Shown here piece by piece: positions 53,808 through 64,000 of a stretch of DNA of 64,000 bases. This DNA is from Dielma sp000508965. Its GTDB lineage: Bacteria; Bacillota_I; Bacilli_A; Erysipelotrichales; Erysipelotrichaceae. Position numbers and translations under genes: made by a program. The first letter of the stretch is position 1; every line of letters begins with the position of its first letter. Location: the NCBI GenBank assembly GCA_000508965.1, contig BAHV02000006.1, forward strand, positions 49,745 through 113,744. The letters run 5' to 3'. The notes under the pieces were generated by a model. It ran no database searches. It was not told the DNA's origin and worked only from the letters and a program-made list of their open reading frames with translations.

Positions 53808-54725
53808 ATGGAAGATACTTTGATAAAAGCACTGGCTTGTGAGGGCCATGTGCGTGTGATAATTGCCGCTTCAACCAATCTGTGCGAAGAGGCGAGAAAA
53901 CGTCATGACTGCTGGCCAACAGCGGCAGCGGCTTTAGGCCGTGTTTTGACGATGGGTTCAATCATGGGCAGTATGCAGAAGAATAAGGATGAGAAGCTGA
54001 CAATTCAAATCAATGGCGGCGGTCCGATCGGAACCATTTTGGTAGATTGTTTTCCAGATGGTAATGTGCGCGGTTTTATCAGTGATCCGCATGTGCATAT
54101 GACCTACAATGATACGGGTAAGCTGGCAGTGGGTATTGCAGTTGGTAAAGAAGGAACTCTGAAAGTTATCCGTGATTTAGGAATGAAGGATGATTTTGCC
54201 GGCACCGTGAATCTGCAGACAGGGGAAATCGGTGATGATTTCGCATATTATTTCACTGTCAGCGAACAGACACCTTCAGCGGTCAGTCTCGGCGTACTTG
54301 TAGATACGGATAATTCAGTGATCGCGGCTGGCGGTCTGCTGATTCAGATGCTGCCGGATGCGAGTGAGGAAGATATTGAGAAGGTAGAAGCGATTGTCAA
54401 CCAGCTGAAACCAATGTCGGCCTTGATTCATGAAGGAAATAGTCCTGAGGTAATCCTTCATCAATATTTTGATGATATTGAAATTCTTGAGAAGCAGCCA
54501 ATCCGTTTCACATGCAGCTGTTCAAAAACAACAATGAAGCGGGCCTTGCTGACATTAAGCAAGGAAGAACGCCGTAAACTCATTGAAGAGGATCATGGCT
54601 GTGAAATCACTTGTCATTGGTGCAATGAGCATTATACCTTCAGTGAGGATGAGCTGATAGACTTAGAAAATTTTTATGAATCAGTAGGAACGAAACATGT
54701 GGAAGATCAGAAACATATCCATTGA
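53808..54725 (+). CDS. hslO: Redox-regulated chaperonin Hsp33
   Basis: Holdase that is activated when its C-terminal zinc center is oxidised. The 305-residue protein has the N-terminal core (ALACEGHVRVIIAAST; QINGGGPIGTILVDC) and the redox switch C-S-C (about 242) and C-H-W-C (about 275). The four Cys are spaced as CxC then CxxC, so it is the redox-active form. Start after GGAAG. Its end overlaps the dus gene by 29 bp. Confidence 0.96.
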   Translation: MEDTLIKALACEGHVRVIIAASTNLCEEARKRHDCWPTAAAALGRVLTMGSIMGSMQKNKDEKLTIQINGGGPIGTILVDCFPDGNVRGFISDPHVHMTYNDTGKLAVGIAVGKEGTLKVIRDLGMKDDFAGTVNLQTGEIGDDFAYYFTVSEQTPSAVSLGVLVDTDNSVIAAGGLLIQMLPDASEEDIEKVEAIVNQLKPMSALIHEGNSPEVILHQYFDDIEILEKQPIRFTCSCSKTTMKRALLTLSKEERRKLIEEDHGCEITCHWCNEHYTFSEDELIDLENFYESVGTKHVEDQKHIH

Positions 54726-55695
54726 TAATCAAATCGTTATTGCTCCCATGGCGGGCATCAGTAATCCGGCATTTCGCAGTATCTGTAAGAAGTTCGGAGC
54801 CGGTTTGATTTATACTGAAATGGTATCTGATAAAGCAATCTGCTATTCAAATACGAAAACGATCGGTATGACACAGGTGAATGAGGATGAGCATCCTTTG
54901 ACAATGCAGCTGTTTGGCCATGATATTGAAAGCATGGTGCAGGCAGCGGTATTTATAGATACGCAGACGGATTGTGATATATTAGATATCAACATGGGCT
55001 GTCCGGTTAATAAAATTGTGAAAAGTGATGCAGGCAGCGCATTAATGAAAGATCCTGAACAGGCGGCTAAGATTGTGCGTGAAATAGTTAAGCATGTGCA
55101 GAAACCAGTTACGGTAAAAATGCGCTCGGGTTGGGATAAGGATTCAGTGAATGCTGTTGAATTTGCGTTGATGATGCAGGATGCCGGTGCCAGTGCTTTA
55201 GCGGTACATGGGCGTACCCGCAAGCAGATGTATGAAGGCAAAGCGGACTGGCGTATCATTAAAGCGGTAAAGGATGCGGTATCCATACCCGTGATGGGAA
55301 ATGGCGATGTGACTTCGCCGCAGCTTGCGAAACAGATGTTGGAAGAGACAGGTGCGGATGCGGTGATGATCGGCAGAGGTATACTTGGTGATCCATGGCT
55401 GATCCGGCAGACAGCTCATTATCTTCAGACAGGAGAATTGTTGGATGATTCTGATATTGATGAAAAGTTTGAATTAGCAAGGCAGCATGCACAGTCACTA
55501 ATTACGTTAAAAGGTGAAAATGTTGGCATGAAAGAGATGCGCGGCCATGCTTCTTGGTATATGAAGGGCTTAAAATACAGTCATCGTGTAAAAGATTGCA
55601 TTTCACAAATGACTACTTACAAAGAATTTGTTATAATATTAGAGAATTATAAACAGTCGCTCATAAATGATGAGTGGAAATGGTTAGATAGGTAG
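54697..55695 (+). CDS. dusB: tRNA-dihydrouridine synthase (DusB type)
   Basis: FMN-dependent reduction of uridines in tRNA D-loops. The 332-residue product has VIAPMAGISNPAFR (about 14), DINMGCPVNKIVKSDAGSALM (about 100) with the catalytic Cys, AVHGRTRKQMYEGKADW (about 169) and VMGNGDVTSPQLA, GADAVMIGRGILGDPW. ATG 54697 lies within the hslO end, and translational coupling is likely. Followed by lysS as in Bacillus. Confidence 0.95.
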   Translation: MWKIRNISIDNQIVIAPMAGISNPAFRSICKKFGAGLIYTEMVSDKAICYSNTKTIGMTQVNEDEHPLTMQLFGHDIESMVQAAVFIDTQTDCDILDINMGCPVNKIVKSDAGSALMKDPEQAAKIVREIVKHVQKPVTVKMRSGWDKDSVNAVEFALMMQDAGASALAVHGRTRKQMYEGKADWRIIKAVKDAVSIPVMGNGDVTSPQLAKQMLEETGADAVMIGRGILGDPWLIRQTAHYLQTGELLDDSDIDEKFELARQHAQSLITLKGENVGMKEMRGHASWYMKGLKYSHRVKDCISQMTTYKEFVIILENYKQSLINDEWKWLDR

Positions 55696-57207
<1,512 letters not shown>

Positions 57208-57343
57208 CTGTAAATATCATACAGACCGCGGAACTCACAAAGAGGTTCTTAAGGGAATCTCTAGATGCAAAGGAAGTACATGCGTCAGATAATCTTGTGA
57301 AAGCTGTGAAATGACGTATAAATCATAAAAATGACTGTTAAGT

Positions 57344-57392
57344 AAACCGACCCCCAAAAGTTAGAAAGTAACTAAAGGAGGTCGGTTTTTCA
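57344..57392 (+). mobile_element. Terminal remnant resembling an IS3-family end
   Basis: A perfect outer repeat AAACCGACC/GGTCGGTTT with inner AGTTA/TAACT encloses CCCCCAAAAGTTAG, which recalls the terminal inverted repeats of IS3-family elements. The following AAAGGAGGTCGG resembles the ribosome binding site before an orfA. No transposase frame follows, so it would be a leftover. It could instead be the lysS terminator, since a T run follows. Confidence 0.4.
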
Positions 57393-57902
57393 AAAGAAGA
57401 GTCATGAGTATAAATTGTGAATAGCATAGAAATTTCAGAGCATGTTTGCAATTAAACAGTATTAGCATAGAATCAATTTGATATTAATATAAGGAAAAGC
57501 TTTCAAAAACTATACTTTATTTTTATGATGAAACTTGATGTTATGTTTTATATGATGCATTCAGAATCACAAGGACTGTTAAATTAGGTGTCAGTAAAAC
57601 TGCACTTTATTTTTAAGAATATGTTTGGGTATACATATGGGAAGAATAAAAGCACAGGATACATCTTTACGATGACCCTGTGTCTTTTTGCGTTTTCAGC
57701 AAGCTTAAGACTTGTTAAAGGATGAATCAGATGATTGCTGAAATACGGTGCGGTTAATATGTTCAATTTTCTATATCTTTAATATTACTTTCAGCTGTTT
57801 ATATAGTAAAGTAAAAATAGGTCATTTAATGATTAAAGTATTACGTGATATATATGTATAAATCAATTATAATAGTGATATAGGTGAACAGGAGATAATA
57901 TT
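57393..57902. other. AT-rich intergenic region, no gene recognised
   Basis: Holds one hairpin, CACAGG (57653-57658) with CCTGTG (57677-57682), inner CATC/GATG and TCTTTTT after, which looks like a terminator but has no gene before it. TATAAT at 57868-57873 is a likely -10 for the following diguanylate cyclase gene. Otherwise no supported feature. Confidence 0.5.
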
Positions 57903-59468
57903 ATGGATAAATTTCATGAAGGATGGAGTCTTGAAAAGATAGAAGATGAAATTATGAAAGTACGCCTTGTAGATTTAAAAAAAGAATATGAATTATGCAT
58001 GATATTGTCAGAAAAAGCAAAATTAACTAATGATATATATGCATTGGCCTATTCATATACTTTTATCAGTGATTATTATATTGCTTCAAAGAAAAATAAA
58101 GAGTGCTTACGCTATTTAGAACGTGCAAGAAAATTATGCGAATCAAAGCATTATAATGATTTACTTGCTAGGATTTATAATTTTTATGGAATGTATTATA
58201 ATTCGAGCTATGAAGAAATCAAGGCTTTAGGATTTTATCTTAAATCGCTGGATGCATCTGAGGCATGTCTTAATAAAATATCAATGTCTAGTGCATATAA
58301 CAACATTGCTACTTGTTTTGATATGAAAAGGAATTATACTGAAGCAATACATTACTATGAAAAATGCTATCAATTACTGGATACAATGAATCAGAACTCA
58401 GGCTATTCTAAAGCGGTTGTTCTGTCTAATCTATGTAATTGTGAATATAAATTAAAGCAAAAAGAAGCATTGCAGAAGCATCTTGCTTGCTTTGAATTAA
58501 TAAAAGAAAGTGAGTTTGTCGAGTCAATGCATTTACTTCTCCTGTTTTGCAGATTAATGGAACTTCGCTTTCATGAAGGAGCCTCCTTAAATGAAATCAT
58601 GGATGAGATTTTAATTGAACAGGAAAAAGTGGAAAATCGATTGATTGTTTATCAAATTTTAAAGAATATCTGTTCAATCATGCTGGAAATTGATGAGAAA
58701 AATTATTCATACGAATTATTAAAGATATTAAATGCTATTGAAGACGAAGAAGATATTAAATCAAGACGAGAATTGCAGAAACTGATTGTCAGTTATTATG
58801 AAAAATTCGGTACCAAAGATGAATTACTGAAAGCGTATCGAGAATTTTATAATATTATACTTACCATTGAGGATACTGATATGGAAGATAATAGCAGCGG
58901 TCTTACTGCTGCTATGGAATTGTATCAAACAAAAGAAAAACAAGTGTCATTAGAACGAGAAAACGAGCTGCTTGAAAAATTGATGAATACAGATGAACTT
59001 ACTAACGTCGCTAATCGCCGATGTTTTAATAATGATATAGCTGAGTTTAATTTAAAGAAGGTAGAATCAGCTGCCGTGGCTATGGTCGATGTTGATTACT
59101 TCAAAGAGTATAATGATATATATGGACATTTGATGGGAGATAAGGTATTGATTGATATAGGTAACTGCATGAATTTATATCAAAAAGAAGGCGCTGTGCA
59201 ATTTTACCGCTATGGCGGTGATGAATTTTCTGTCATTTTTATTAATCAATCAGAAAAAGCAGTTTGCGATATTATGAATTCTCTCTTGAATGATATTAAA
59301 CAGAAGCAGATACCTCATAAAGGGTCAAAAATAGGTTGTATTTTAACAATATCATATGGTTATGCAATCAGCAGACAGAGTGATAAAAATTTGAAATTAT
59401 TGCTTGAACAGGCTGATGAACAATTGTATAATGCCAAAAAGTTACGTATTAAGCAATATTTTAAATAA
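57903..59468 (+). CDS. TPR-GGDEF protein, predicted cytoplasmic diguanylate cyclase (no I-site)
   Basis: A 521-residue soluble protein. Residues about 40-250 look like tetratricopeptide repeats (for example AYNNIATCFDMKRNYTEAI), then a helical linker, and a GGDEF domain (about 365-521). DELTNVANRR opens the domain, the metal-binding Asp is in MVDVDYFKEYNDIYGH, and the A-site G438-G-D-E-F442 is intact. The place for the RxxD inhibitory site reads EGAV, so product feedback by that site should be absent. No membrane segment or sensor domain other than TPR. AGGAGA precedes ATG. A paralogue lies at 62013. Confidence 0.9.
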   Translation: MDKFHEGWSLEKIEDEIMKVRLVDLKKEYELCMILSEKAKLTNDIYALAYSYTFISDYYIASKKNKECLRYLERARKLCESKHYNDLLARIYNFYGMYYNSSYEEIKALGFYLKSLDASEACLNKISMSSAYNNIATCFDMKRNYTEAIHYYEKCYQLLDTMNQNSGYSKAVVLSNLCNCEYKLKQKEALQKHLACFELIKESEFVESMHLLLLFCRLMELRFHEGASLNEIMDEILIEQEKVENRLIVYQILKNICSIMLEIDEKNYSYELLKILNAIEDEEDIKSRRELQKLIVSYYEKFGTKDELLKAYREFYNIILTIEDTDMEDNSSGLTAAMELYQTKEKQVSLERENELLEKLMNTDELTNVANRRCFNNDIAEFNLKKVESAAVAMVDVDYFKEYNDIYGHLMGDKVLIDIGNCMNLYQKEGAVQFYRYGGDEFSVIFINQSEKAVCDIMNSLLNDIKQKQIPHKGSKIGCILTISYGYAISRQSDKNLKLLLEQADEQLYNAKKLRIKQYFK

Positions 59469-59476
59469 GAGTCTAT

Positions 59477-59561
59477 AACATGATTTTATATCTGATAGCC
59501 GGACAATAGATAATTAAAGAGACATTGAATCAGCCGGTCTATAGCTGTTCTCATGTTTTTT
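59477..59561 (+). terminator. Probable terminator of the first GGDEF gene
   Basis: AACATGA (59477-59483) pairs with TCATGTT (59551-59557), inner ATAGCCGG/CCGGTCTAT, then a T run. The long internal loop lowers confidence. Confidence 0.5.
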
Positions 59562-59889
59562 ATTGTATTATGAAAAATCAAGACATTAACAGATTTATGT
59601 GTCAGGATCAATGAAAGTATATGAATCATAACGATGAATAGCGTTGTTTATAAAGGATTATAAAGAATGCAGAATGTGAAATTGTACTGAATAAAAGATT
59701 TAGATAAAGTAGTGAATATTATTTATAAAAAAGTAATAAGTGGAAAAATAAAGAAATAAAAAAAACATTAATAATATAGAAAATGATAAAGCATGTATTT
59801 ACTGCCCCTACTACTGCAAAGCATCTTCTTGTAATATTAATGATCTTTTAGAATATTCAGTTTCAATTTTAACAGCTTTAAATACAATC
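59562..59889. other. AT-rich spacer, no gene recognised
   Basis: Very AT-rich sequence between convergent genes. A minus-strand frame at 59811-60011 overlaps the EAL gene but has no ribosome binding site. Nothing else is supported. Confidence 0.5.
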
Positions 59890-61134
59890 TTATTGATTAT
59901 CGAGTAAGGCAAAAAATTCTTCCATTGGCAGGGGTTTATAGAAGTAGAAGCCTTGAACGGCATCACAGCCAATTTCGGTAAGAAATTCAACATCTTCTTT
60001 TCTTTCGACACCTTCGGCTATAACTTTCATATTGATGCTTTTTATTAGATCAACAATCGTTTTCAATATTTTCTTATTTAAATCACTTAATTCTTCTATA
60101 AAGAAGCAGCGATCAATTTTTACAATATCTAGATCGCATTCTTTCAATATTTCGAAATTTGAAAAGCCATTTCCGAAATCATCAAGAGAACAAGAAAATC
60201 CCATATCATGAAAGAGTTGAATATTTTCTTTTAAGACATCTTTGTGGATGTTTATATTCTCCATAAATTCAATTTCAAGGAAACGTGTGTCTATTTGGTT
60301 CTCTTTAATAGTGTTTACATATTCGTTGATGTAATATTTATCTTTGAAAAAAGAATCGGAAATATTGAAACTGATTGTGACTATTTTCTTTTTTAATCTA
60401 TCTCGTGCTTTCAAAGCCTCGACAACCGTTTTGAATATATAAGCATCAATTATACGAATAAAACCATTCTTATTGAGAATGGGTATGAATTCAGCGGCTG
60501 GCAGTAATAGATCTTTGTCCTGCAGCCTCACTAAAGCTTCACCGCCAATAATCTTTCCTGTCTTAAGTTCAATCTTTGGCTGAATGTATACGCGATACAT
60601 ACCCTGATCCTTAGCTTTTGCCGTATATTCCTCTAAATAACAATTTCGCATGTATTTGTCATAAGTGGTCGGGTTATAAATCTCATAGCTGAACACTCTG
60701 CGGTCCAGACTCTCACACATCAATCGGCAAAATTGAGCTTTGTCAAAAGCTTCATCAAAATCTACATCTTTGCTTTCGATAAAGTAAATACCAAAGGAGG
60801 TATAGATATTATGATAGATAAACTTATTGTCGATATCAAAAATCAAGTCCACTAGTTCATAAAGCCATTTTCTTTCAAGATCTATTTCTGATTTATAAGA
60901 AATTAACAAAATAAAGTCATCTGCTTCTCTGCGTACAACCATTTCATCATCTTTTAGAAATGTTTTTATTAGCTTTTCAAGATCGCGTAAAATTTTATCT
61001 GAATTTTTTTTGCCATAAATATAGTTCATATAGCGAAATTTTTTTATATTCATGTTAATCATTGCGTATGATTTATTTGTTAACATTGCATTATTATAAA
61101 TTTTTTTTAATTTTGATACAGCTTCTCTAGCCAT
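59890..61134 (-). CDS. Degenerate GGDEF-EAL protein, predicted c-di-GMP phosphodiesterase
   Basis: A 414-residue soluble protein. The N-terminal half is a worn GGDEF domain (RREADDF in place of GGDEF) and probably inactive. The EAL domain (about 165-414) keeps the key residues: GGEALVRL, FNISDS, EIEFMEN, DDFGNGFS, VKIDRCF, AEGVE, and the Gln in VQGFYFYKPLP. So it should cleave cyclic-di-GMP to pGpG. ATG 61134 is chosen because AAAGAGGTG lies 7 bases before it; the upstream ATG 61158 has none. Lies between the two GGDEF genes, on the opposite strand. Confidence 0.9.
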   Translation of the reverse strand: MAREAVSKLKKIYNNAMLTNKSYAMINMNIKKFRYMNYIYGKKNSDKILRDLEKLIKTFLKDDEMVVRREADDFILLISYKSEIDLERKWLYELVDLIFDIDNKFIYHNIYTSFGIYFIESKDVDFDEAFDKAQFCRLMCESLDRRVFSYEIYNPTTYDKYMRNCYLEEYTAKAKDQGMYRVYIQPKIELKTGKIIGGEALVRLQDKDLLLPAAEFIPILNKNGFIRIIDAYIFKTVVEALKARDRLKKKIVTISFNISDSFFKDKYYINEYVNTIKENQIDTRFLEIEFMENINIHKDVLKENIQLFHDMGFSCSLDDFGNGFSNFEILKECDLDIVKIDRCFFIEELSDLNKKILKTIVDLIKSINMKVIAEGVERKEDVEFLTEIGCDAVQGFYFYKPLPMEEFFALLDNQ

Positions 61135-62012
61135 TTGTAACACCTCTTTATATAGCATTGCTATTATATGAATTGATTATAGCATCCAATAGCATACTTA
61201 ATGAAACCATGATGTGGAATCCCCAGTGTACATATTTTTATGTTAACAGGCACTCAATTTGTCGTCAAAATTAAATTCACAGTATTCGTAAAAGGGTTAT
61301 TCTACACCTTTATTTTAGCGTATTATGCAGTTGATATCAAGAGTATATATTGTTGCGGAAGCATTGAAGCTACGATCTTTTAGCATAGGTGCAGGAAGTT
61401 TAAAAATATACATACAGCTGTAGTAAATCTTATCCGCTTAATTTGTGTTACATACTATTTGCTTCATTTAATCTATTATTTAACCAATCTTTCACGTACT
61501 GCTTTTCAGTATAATAAAGAATTGCGGTGAATGTTTTAAAGATAATTAATTATAAAAAAATCTGTTTAACTGTGAAACTTCTTATGAATTTATGGCAAAA
61601 CGAGTTAGGGTTAGCTCCATATATATGCTTATTGTATGATAATACTAGCTGCAGCAACAGCAATACTCTGCATATTTGAGAACTGATGGCTATATTAAGA
61701 AAATATTGCAGCAGTCATTGAATACATTCAGCAGTAAGTCTCTTTTTATGCTTTTATCGAATTTTCGAGTATATGACGTGATGATCCTTTTTCAAAAAAA
61801 TTCAGTGAAAAAACGTTTTTTGACATTTAACGCTCACACCCATTTGAGTAATTGCATTTAAGTGATATCATGCAATATTTATAAATAAAATCTTGAACAG
61901 CAGTGAAGAATATATTATTTGATTAGTAGATTAAGCTCATCCAATCAGAGGATTTTTGCTTTATTTTACCGCTTAAATACCAATTCAATATAATTTATGT
62001 TATGATAATAAT
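61135..62012. other. 878-bp AT-rich intergenic region
   Basis: No gene is supported. A 61-codon frame at 61676-61861 starts with TTG without a ribosome binding site. Near the right end, ATCC/GGAT followed by TTTTT (61938-61957) is a weak hairpin. TTTACC (61965-61970) and TATAAT (61989-61994), 18 bp apart, are the probable promoter of the next gene. Confidence 0.5.
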
Positions 62013-63569
62013 ATGTTAAAAGAGATGCAGAAAATCGCAGAAGAAATAGAAAAATTTCGGTTATCCAGAGATTTGGAAGCCATTTTTCTATTGGCTCAGC
62101 AATTAAAAGAAATTGCTGAGAAAGATCATAATGATTATTATATGACTATTGCCTGTTATCATATTGCTAATTATTATTTTAATTGCGGAAATTATCAAAA
62201 ATCACTTTCTTTTGCTATTGAGGGTGTAACATTTGGCAAAATTATTTCTGAACATTTTTTTCTGATTCAGCTATATAATCTAATTGGTATGGTTTATGGT
62301 ACTGTCGGTGATGAAATTAATTCAGTGCAGTATATGCTGAAGGCTTATTATGAAGCCAAGGCTAATAAAATTGTCCGCTATACGTTCAATATAACAAATA
62401 ATTTAGGAGTATTGTTTTATGACTTGGAATATTATGATATCGCCTATGAGTATTTTCTAGAAAGCTTCAAAGAAAGAGGTATCCGGGATACGAAAAGCGT
62501 AAACAGGAATGATGGCTATAATCTTATCAATTTATTAGGATGCAGTCTGCATCTTAGAAAGCTGGATGAGTATGAACGTTGGAAAGGCTATCTTAATGTA
62601 TATAGAGAACAATTTACCGATTATACTGTTGAGAATGATTATTATTTGTATCAGATTTATGAAGCCTACTACAATCGAGATTATCAATCTATGATGAATT
62701 GCATTTATGACTTTTTGAACTATGGCAGTTTGGATGCCGATCAGCTGCACACGTATAAGAATATGGCTCAAATATTTCGATTGAGTGTTGATGCAGGATT
62801 CGAAAGTATCAGCCATGTTTTATTGGAACAGCTGAATATATATATTAAAAAATATCCGGAGTATAAACGGACATCAAGATTATTAGAGTATTATATACAA
62901 TATAGTATACGTTTTGCAGATGATCAATTAAAGGATGCTCTGCTGTCATATTATCAGGCAAAGAAAAAGGAGGATGAAGTTTGGAAAGCGGAAATGAAGT
63001 CTACATTGATGACTAATATTAATATGGAGAAAATTGTTTATGAGCAAAAAATTATTTTACAGACTAATGAAAAATTAAGGAAGAATATGGAGCTTGAGGA
63101 ATTTACGCGTGTACTTAATAAAAATGCTTTTACTAATTATGTTAAGGCTGAGCTGGATATGATGCATTTGAATCAATATATGGCGTTATTCATCATTGAT
63201 ATTGATAAGTTTAAAATTATTAATGATACAATGGGACATTATTATGGAGATCAAGTATTGATACAAATTGTAGAGGCGATTAAAAAGAATTTACGTGAAA
63301 ATGATTATGTGGGTAGAATTGGGGGAGATGAATTTAGTGTTTTTATGAAGAATATTTTGTCAATGGAGTATTTGAATGAAAAAACTGACAATATAATGAA
63401 AAGTATTCAAAGTATAGCTGGTGAATGTCAAGTGAGCGCCAGTGTAGGCATTAGTGTAATTTCACAAAAAGTGAGCTTTGAAAGACTTTTTAAGTCTGCT
63501 GACGAGGCCATGTATGAGGCTAAAAATGTAGGCGGGAACAGGTATTGTTTAAGAATATTGGAAGTATAA
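62013..63569 (+). CDS. TPR-GGDEF protein, predicted diguanylate cyclase with I-site
   Basis: A 518-residue soluble protein built like the one at 57903: tetratricopeptide-like repeats (about 30-240; YYMTIACYHIANYYFNCGNY), a helical linker, and a GGDEF domain (about 365-518). LFIIDIDKFKIINDTMGHYYGDQ holds the metal and substrate residues. The A-site G437-G-D-E-F441 is intact and the I-site R-E-N-D is present ahead of it, so feedback inhibition by c-di-GMP is expected. The start at ATG 62013 has no ribosome binding site; a probable promoter lies only about 20 bp upstream. ATG 62025 is an alternative. Confidence 0.88.
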   Translation: MLKEMQKIAEEIEKFRLSRDLEAIFLLAQQLKEIAEKDHNDYYMTIACYHIANYYFNCGNYQKSLSFAIEGVTFGKIISEHFFLIQLYNLIGMVYGTVGDEINSVQYMLKAYYEAKANKIVRYTFNITNNLGVLFYDLEYYDIAYEYFLESFKERGIRDTKSVNRNDGYNLINLLGCSLHLRKLDEYERWKGYLNVYREQFTDYTVENDYYLYQIYEAYYNRDYQSMMNCIYDFLNYGSLDADQLHTYKNMAQIFRLSVDAGFESISHVLLEQLNIYIKKYPEYKRTSRLLEYYIQYSIRFADDQLKDALLSYYQAKKKEDEVWKAEMKSTLMTNINMEKIVYEQKIILQTNEKLRKNMELEEFTRVLNKNAFTNYVKAELDMMHLNQYMALFIIDIDKFKIINDTMGHYYGDQVLIQIVEAIKKNLRENDYVGRIGGDEFSVFMKNILSMEYLNEKTDNIMKSIQSIAGECQVSASVGISVISQKVSFERLFKSADEAMYEAKNVGGNRYCLRILEV

Positions 63570-63692
63570 TTAGATGTAGTGTTTTTATTCATGAATAGGT
63601 AAAATGGAAAGGAGATTTTAAAACTATTGGATGTATCAATAGTATGAGAAGTCTCTTTTTAAATCATTTAGGCATTGTCTAGTGTTCATGAA

Positions 63693-64000
63693 TGTTATAC
63701 ATGAGAGAGCCACACGACTCTCGACCGATTACCGCTATATAATAACCATAACCAGTAGATTTCAATCCACGAGAGCCATACGACTCTCGACGGGAAGAAT
63801 GCATGACTCATAACCCTGATATTTTAATTTCAATCCACGAGAGCCATACGACTCTCGACGCCATTGCCGGCAGAAGATGAAGTCGATCTGGCATTTCAAT
63901 CCACGAGAGCCATACGACTCTCGACGCGAGCATGAGATCTGTGACGGAGATTATTATCTATTTCAATCCACGAGAGCCATACGACTCTCGACCTATTACA
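63693..64000 (-). CRISPR. CRISPR array, leader-distal end, type I-C-like repeats (continues past window)
   Basis: Four identical 33-bp repeats at 63759-63791, 63827-63859, 63893-63925 and 63960-63992. A degenerate copy at 63693-63725 keeps only the inner part. Spacers are 33, 35, 33 and 34 bp, with a partial spacer at the edge. On the minus strand the repeat begins GTCGAGAG and ends GTGGATTGAAAT, with stem CGAGAG/CTCTCG, as in type I-C repeats. The degenerate repeat at the left marks the trailer, so leader and cas genes should be to the right. No cas gene is in the window. Confidence 0.96.

Noticed and set aside
59811..60011. 66-codon minus-strand frame at the end of the EAL gene
   Set aside because: Overlaps the EAL domain coding sequence, whose residues are clearly conserved, and has no ribosome binding site.
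61676..61861. 61-codon frame in the gap before the second GGDEF gene
   Set aside because: TTG start with no ribosome binding site and no recognisable sequence.

Overview
The window is a piece of a low-GC Firmicutes chromosome from a spore-forming, probably anaerobic and gut-associated bacterium. The evidence is Firmicutes-type gene order (rpmE-tdk-prfA-prmC-spoIIR-tsaC-rpiB-glyA-upp-atp, then DUF1146-spoIID-spoIIQ-mbl, then spoIIE-tilS-hpt-ftsH-hslO-dus-lysS), sporulation genes, a Spo0A-type box, and genes for host glycan use. The overall gene set suggests Erysipelotrichia, but this is inference; no rRNA is present to confirm it.

Left end (1 to about 5881): the right part of a GC-richer integrative and mobilizable element, with a relaxase, a CHC2 zinc-finger primase, a VirE-type helicase, a TnpW-like small protein and a large serine recombinase. 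It is inserted in a host regulator gene (XRE HTH plus desulfoferrodoxin-like domain), whose 3' part follows at 5881-6352. Then come a lipoprotein and a PRD/EIIB/EIIA regulator with no PTS partner nearby.

Middle (9.5-27 kb): translation and housekeeping genes, then upp and the complete F1Fo ATP synthase operon. The c subunit carries a two-carboxylate, sodium-type binding motif. Between glyA and upp sit small accessory genes, an exported FMN/FAD flavoprotein with a divergent LysR regulator, and a possible structured RNA.

Accessory island (27-42 kb): an O-antigen-ligase-like protein, then a sugar locus. A cytoplasmic sulfatase and an AraC regulator lie on the minus strand. On the plus strand are an ABC importer (binding protein, two permeases, ATPase), a GH112 galacto-N-biose/lacto-N-biose phosphorylase and a tiny membrane protein, behind a promoter with a CcpA-type cre. 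Together they suggest import of mucin or milk disaccharides, perhaps sulfated, followed by phosphorolysis. A DUF1146 gene, a small exported protein, a degenerate HAD protein with an 8-residue repeat tail, and a patatin follow.

Conserved core (42-57 kb): spoIID, spoIIQ, mbl, a TagO-like transferase, a repeat-rich thioredoxin lipoprotein, a MazF-like protein, spoIIE, tilS, hpt, ftsH, hslO, dus and lysS.

Right end (57-64 kb): an AT-rich region with two TPR-GGDEF proteins flanking an oppositely oriented EAL protein (a cyclic-di-GMP module), then the leader-distal end of a type I-C-like CRISPR array. No cas gene is in the window; transcription direction suggests leader and cas genes lie to the right. 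I found no tRNA or rRNA gene.
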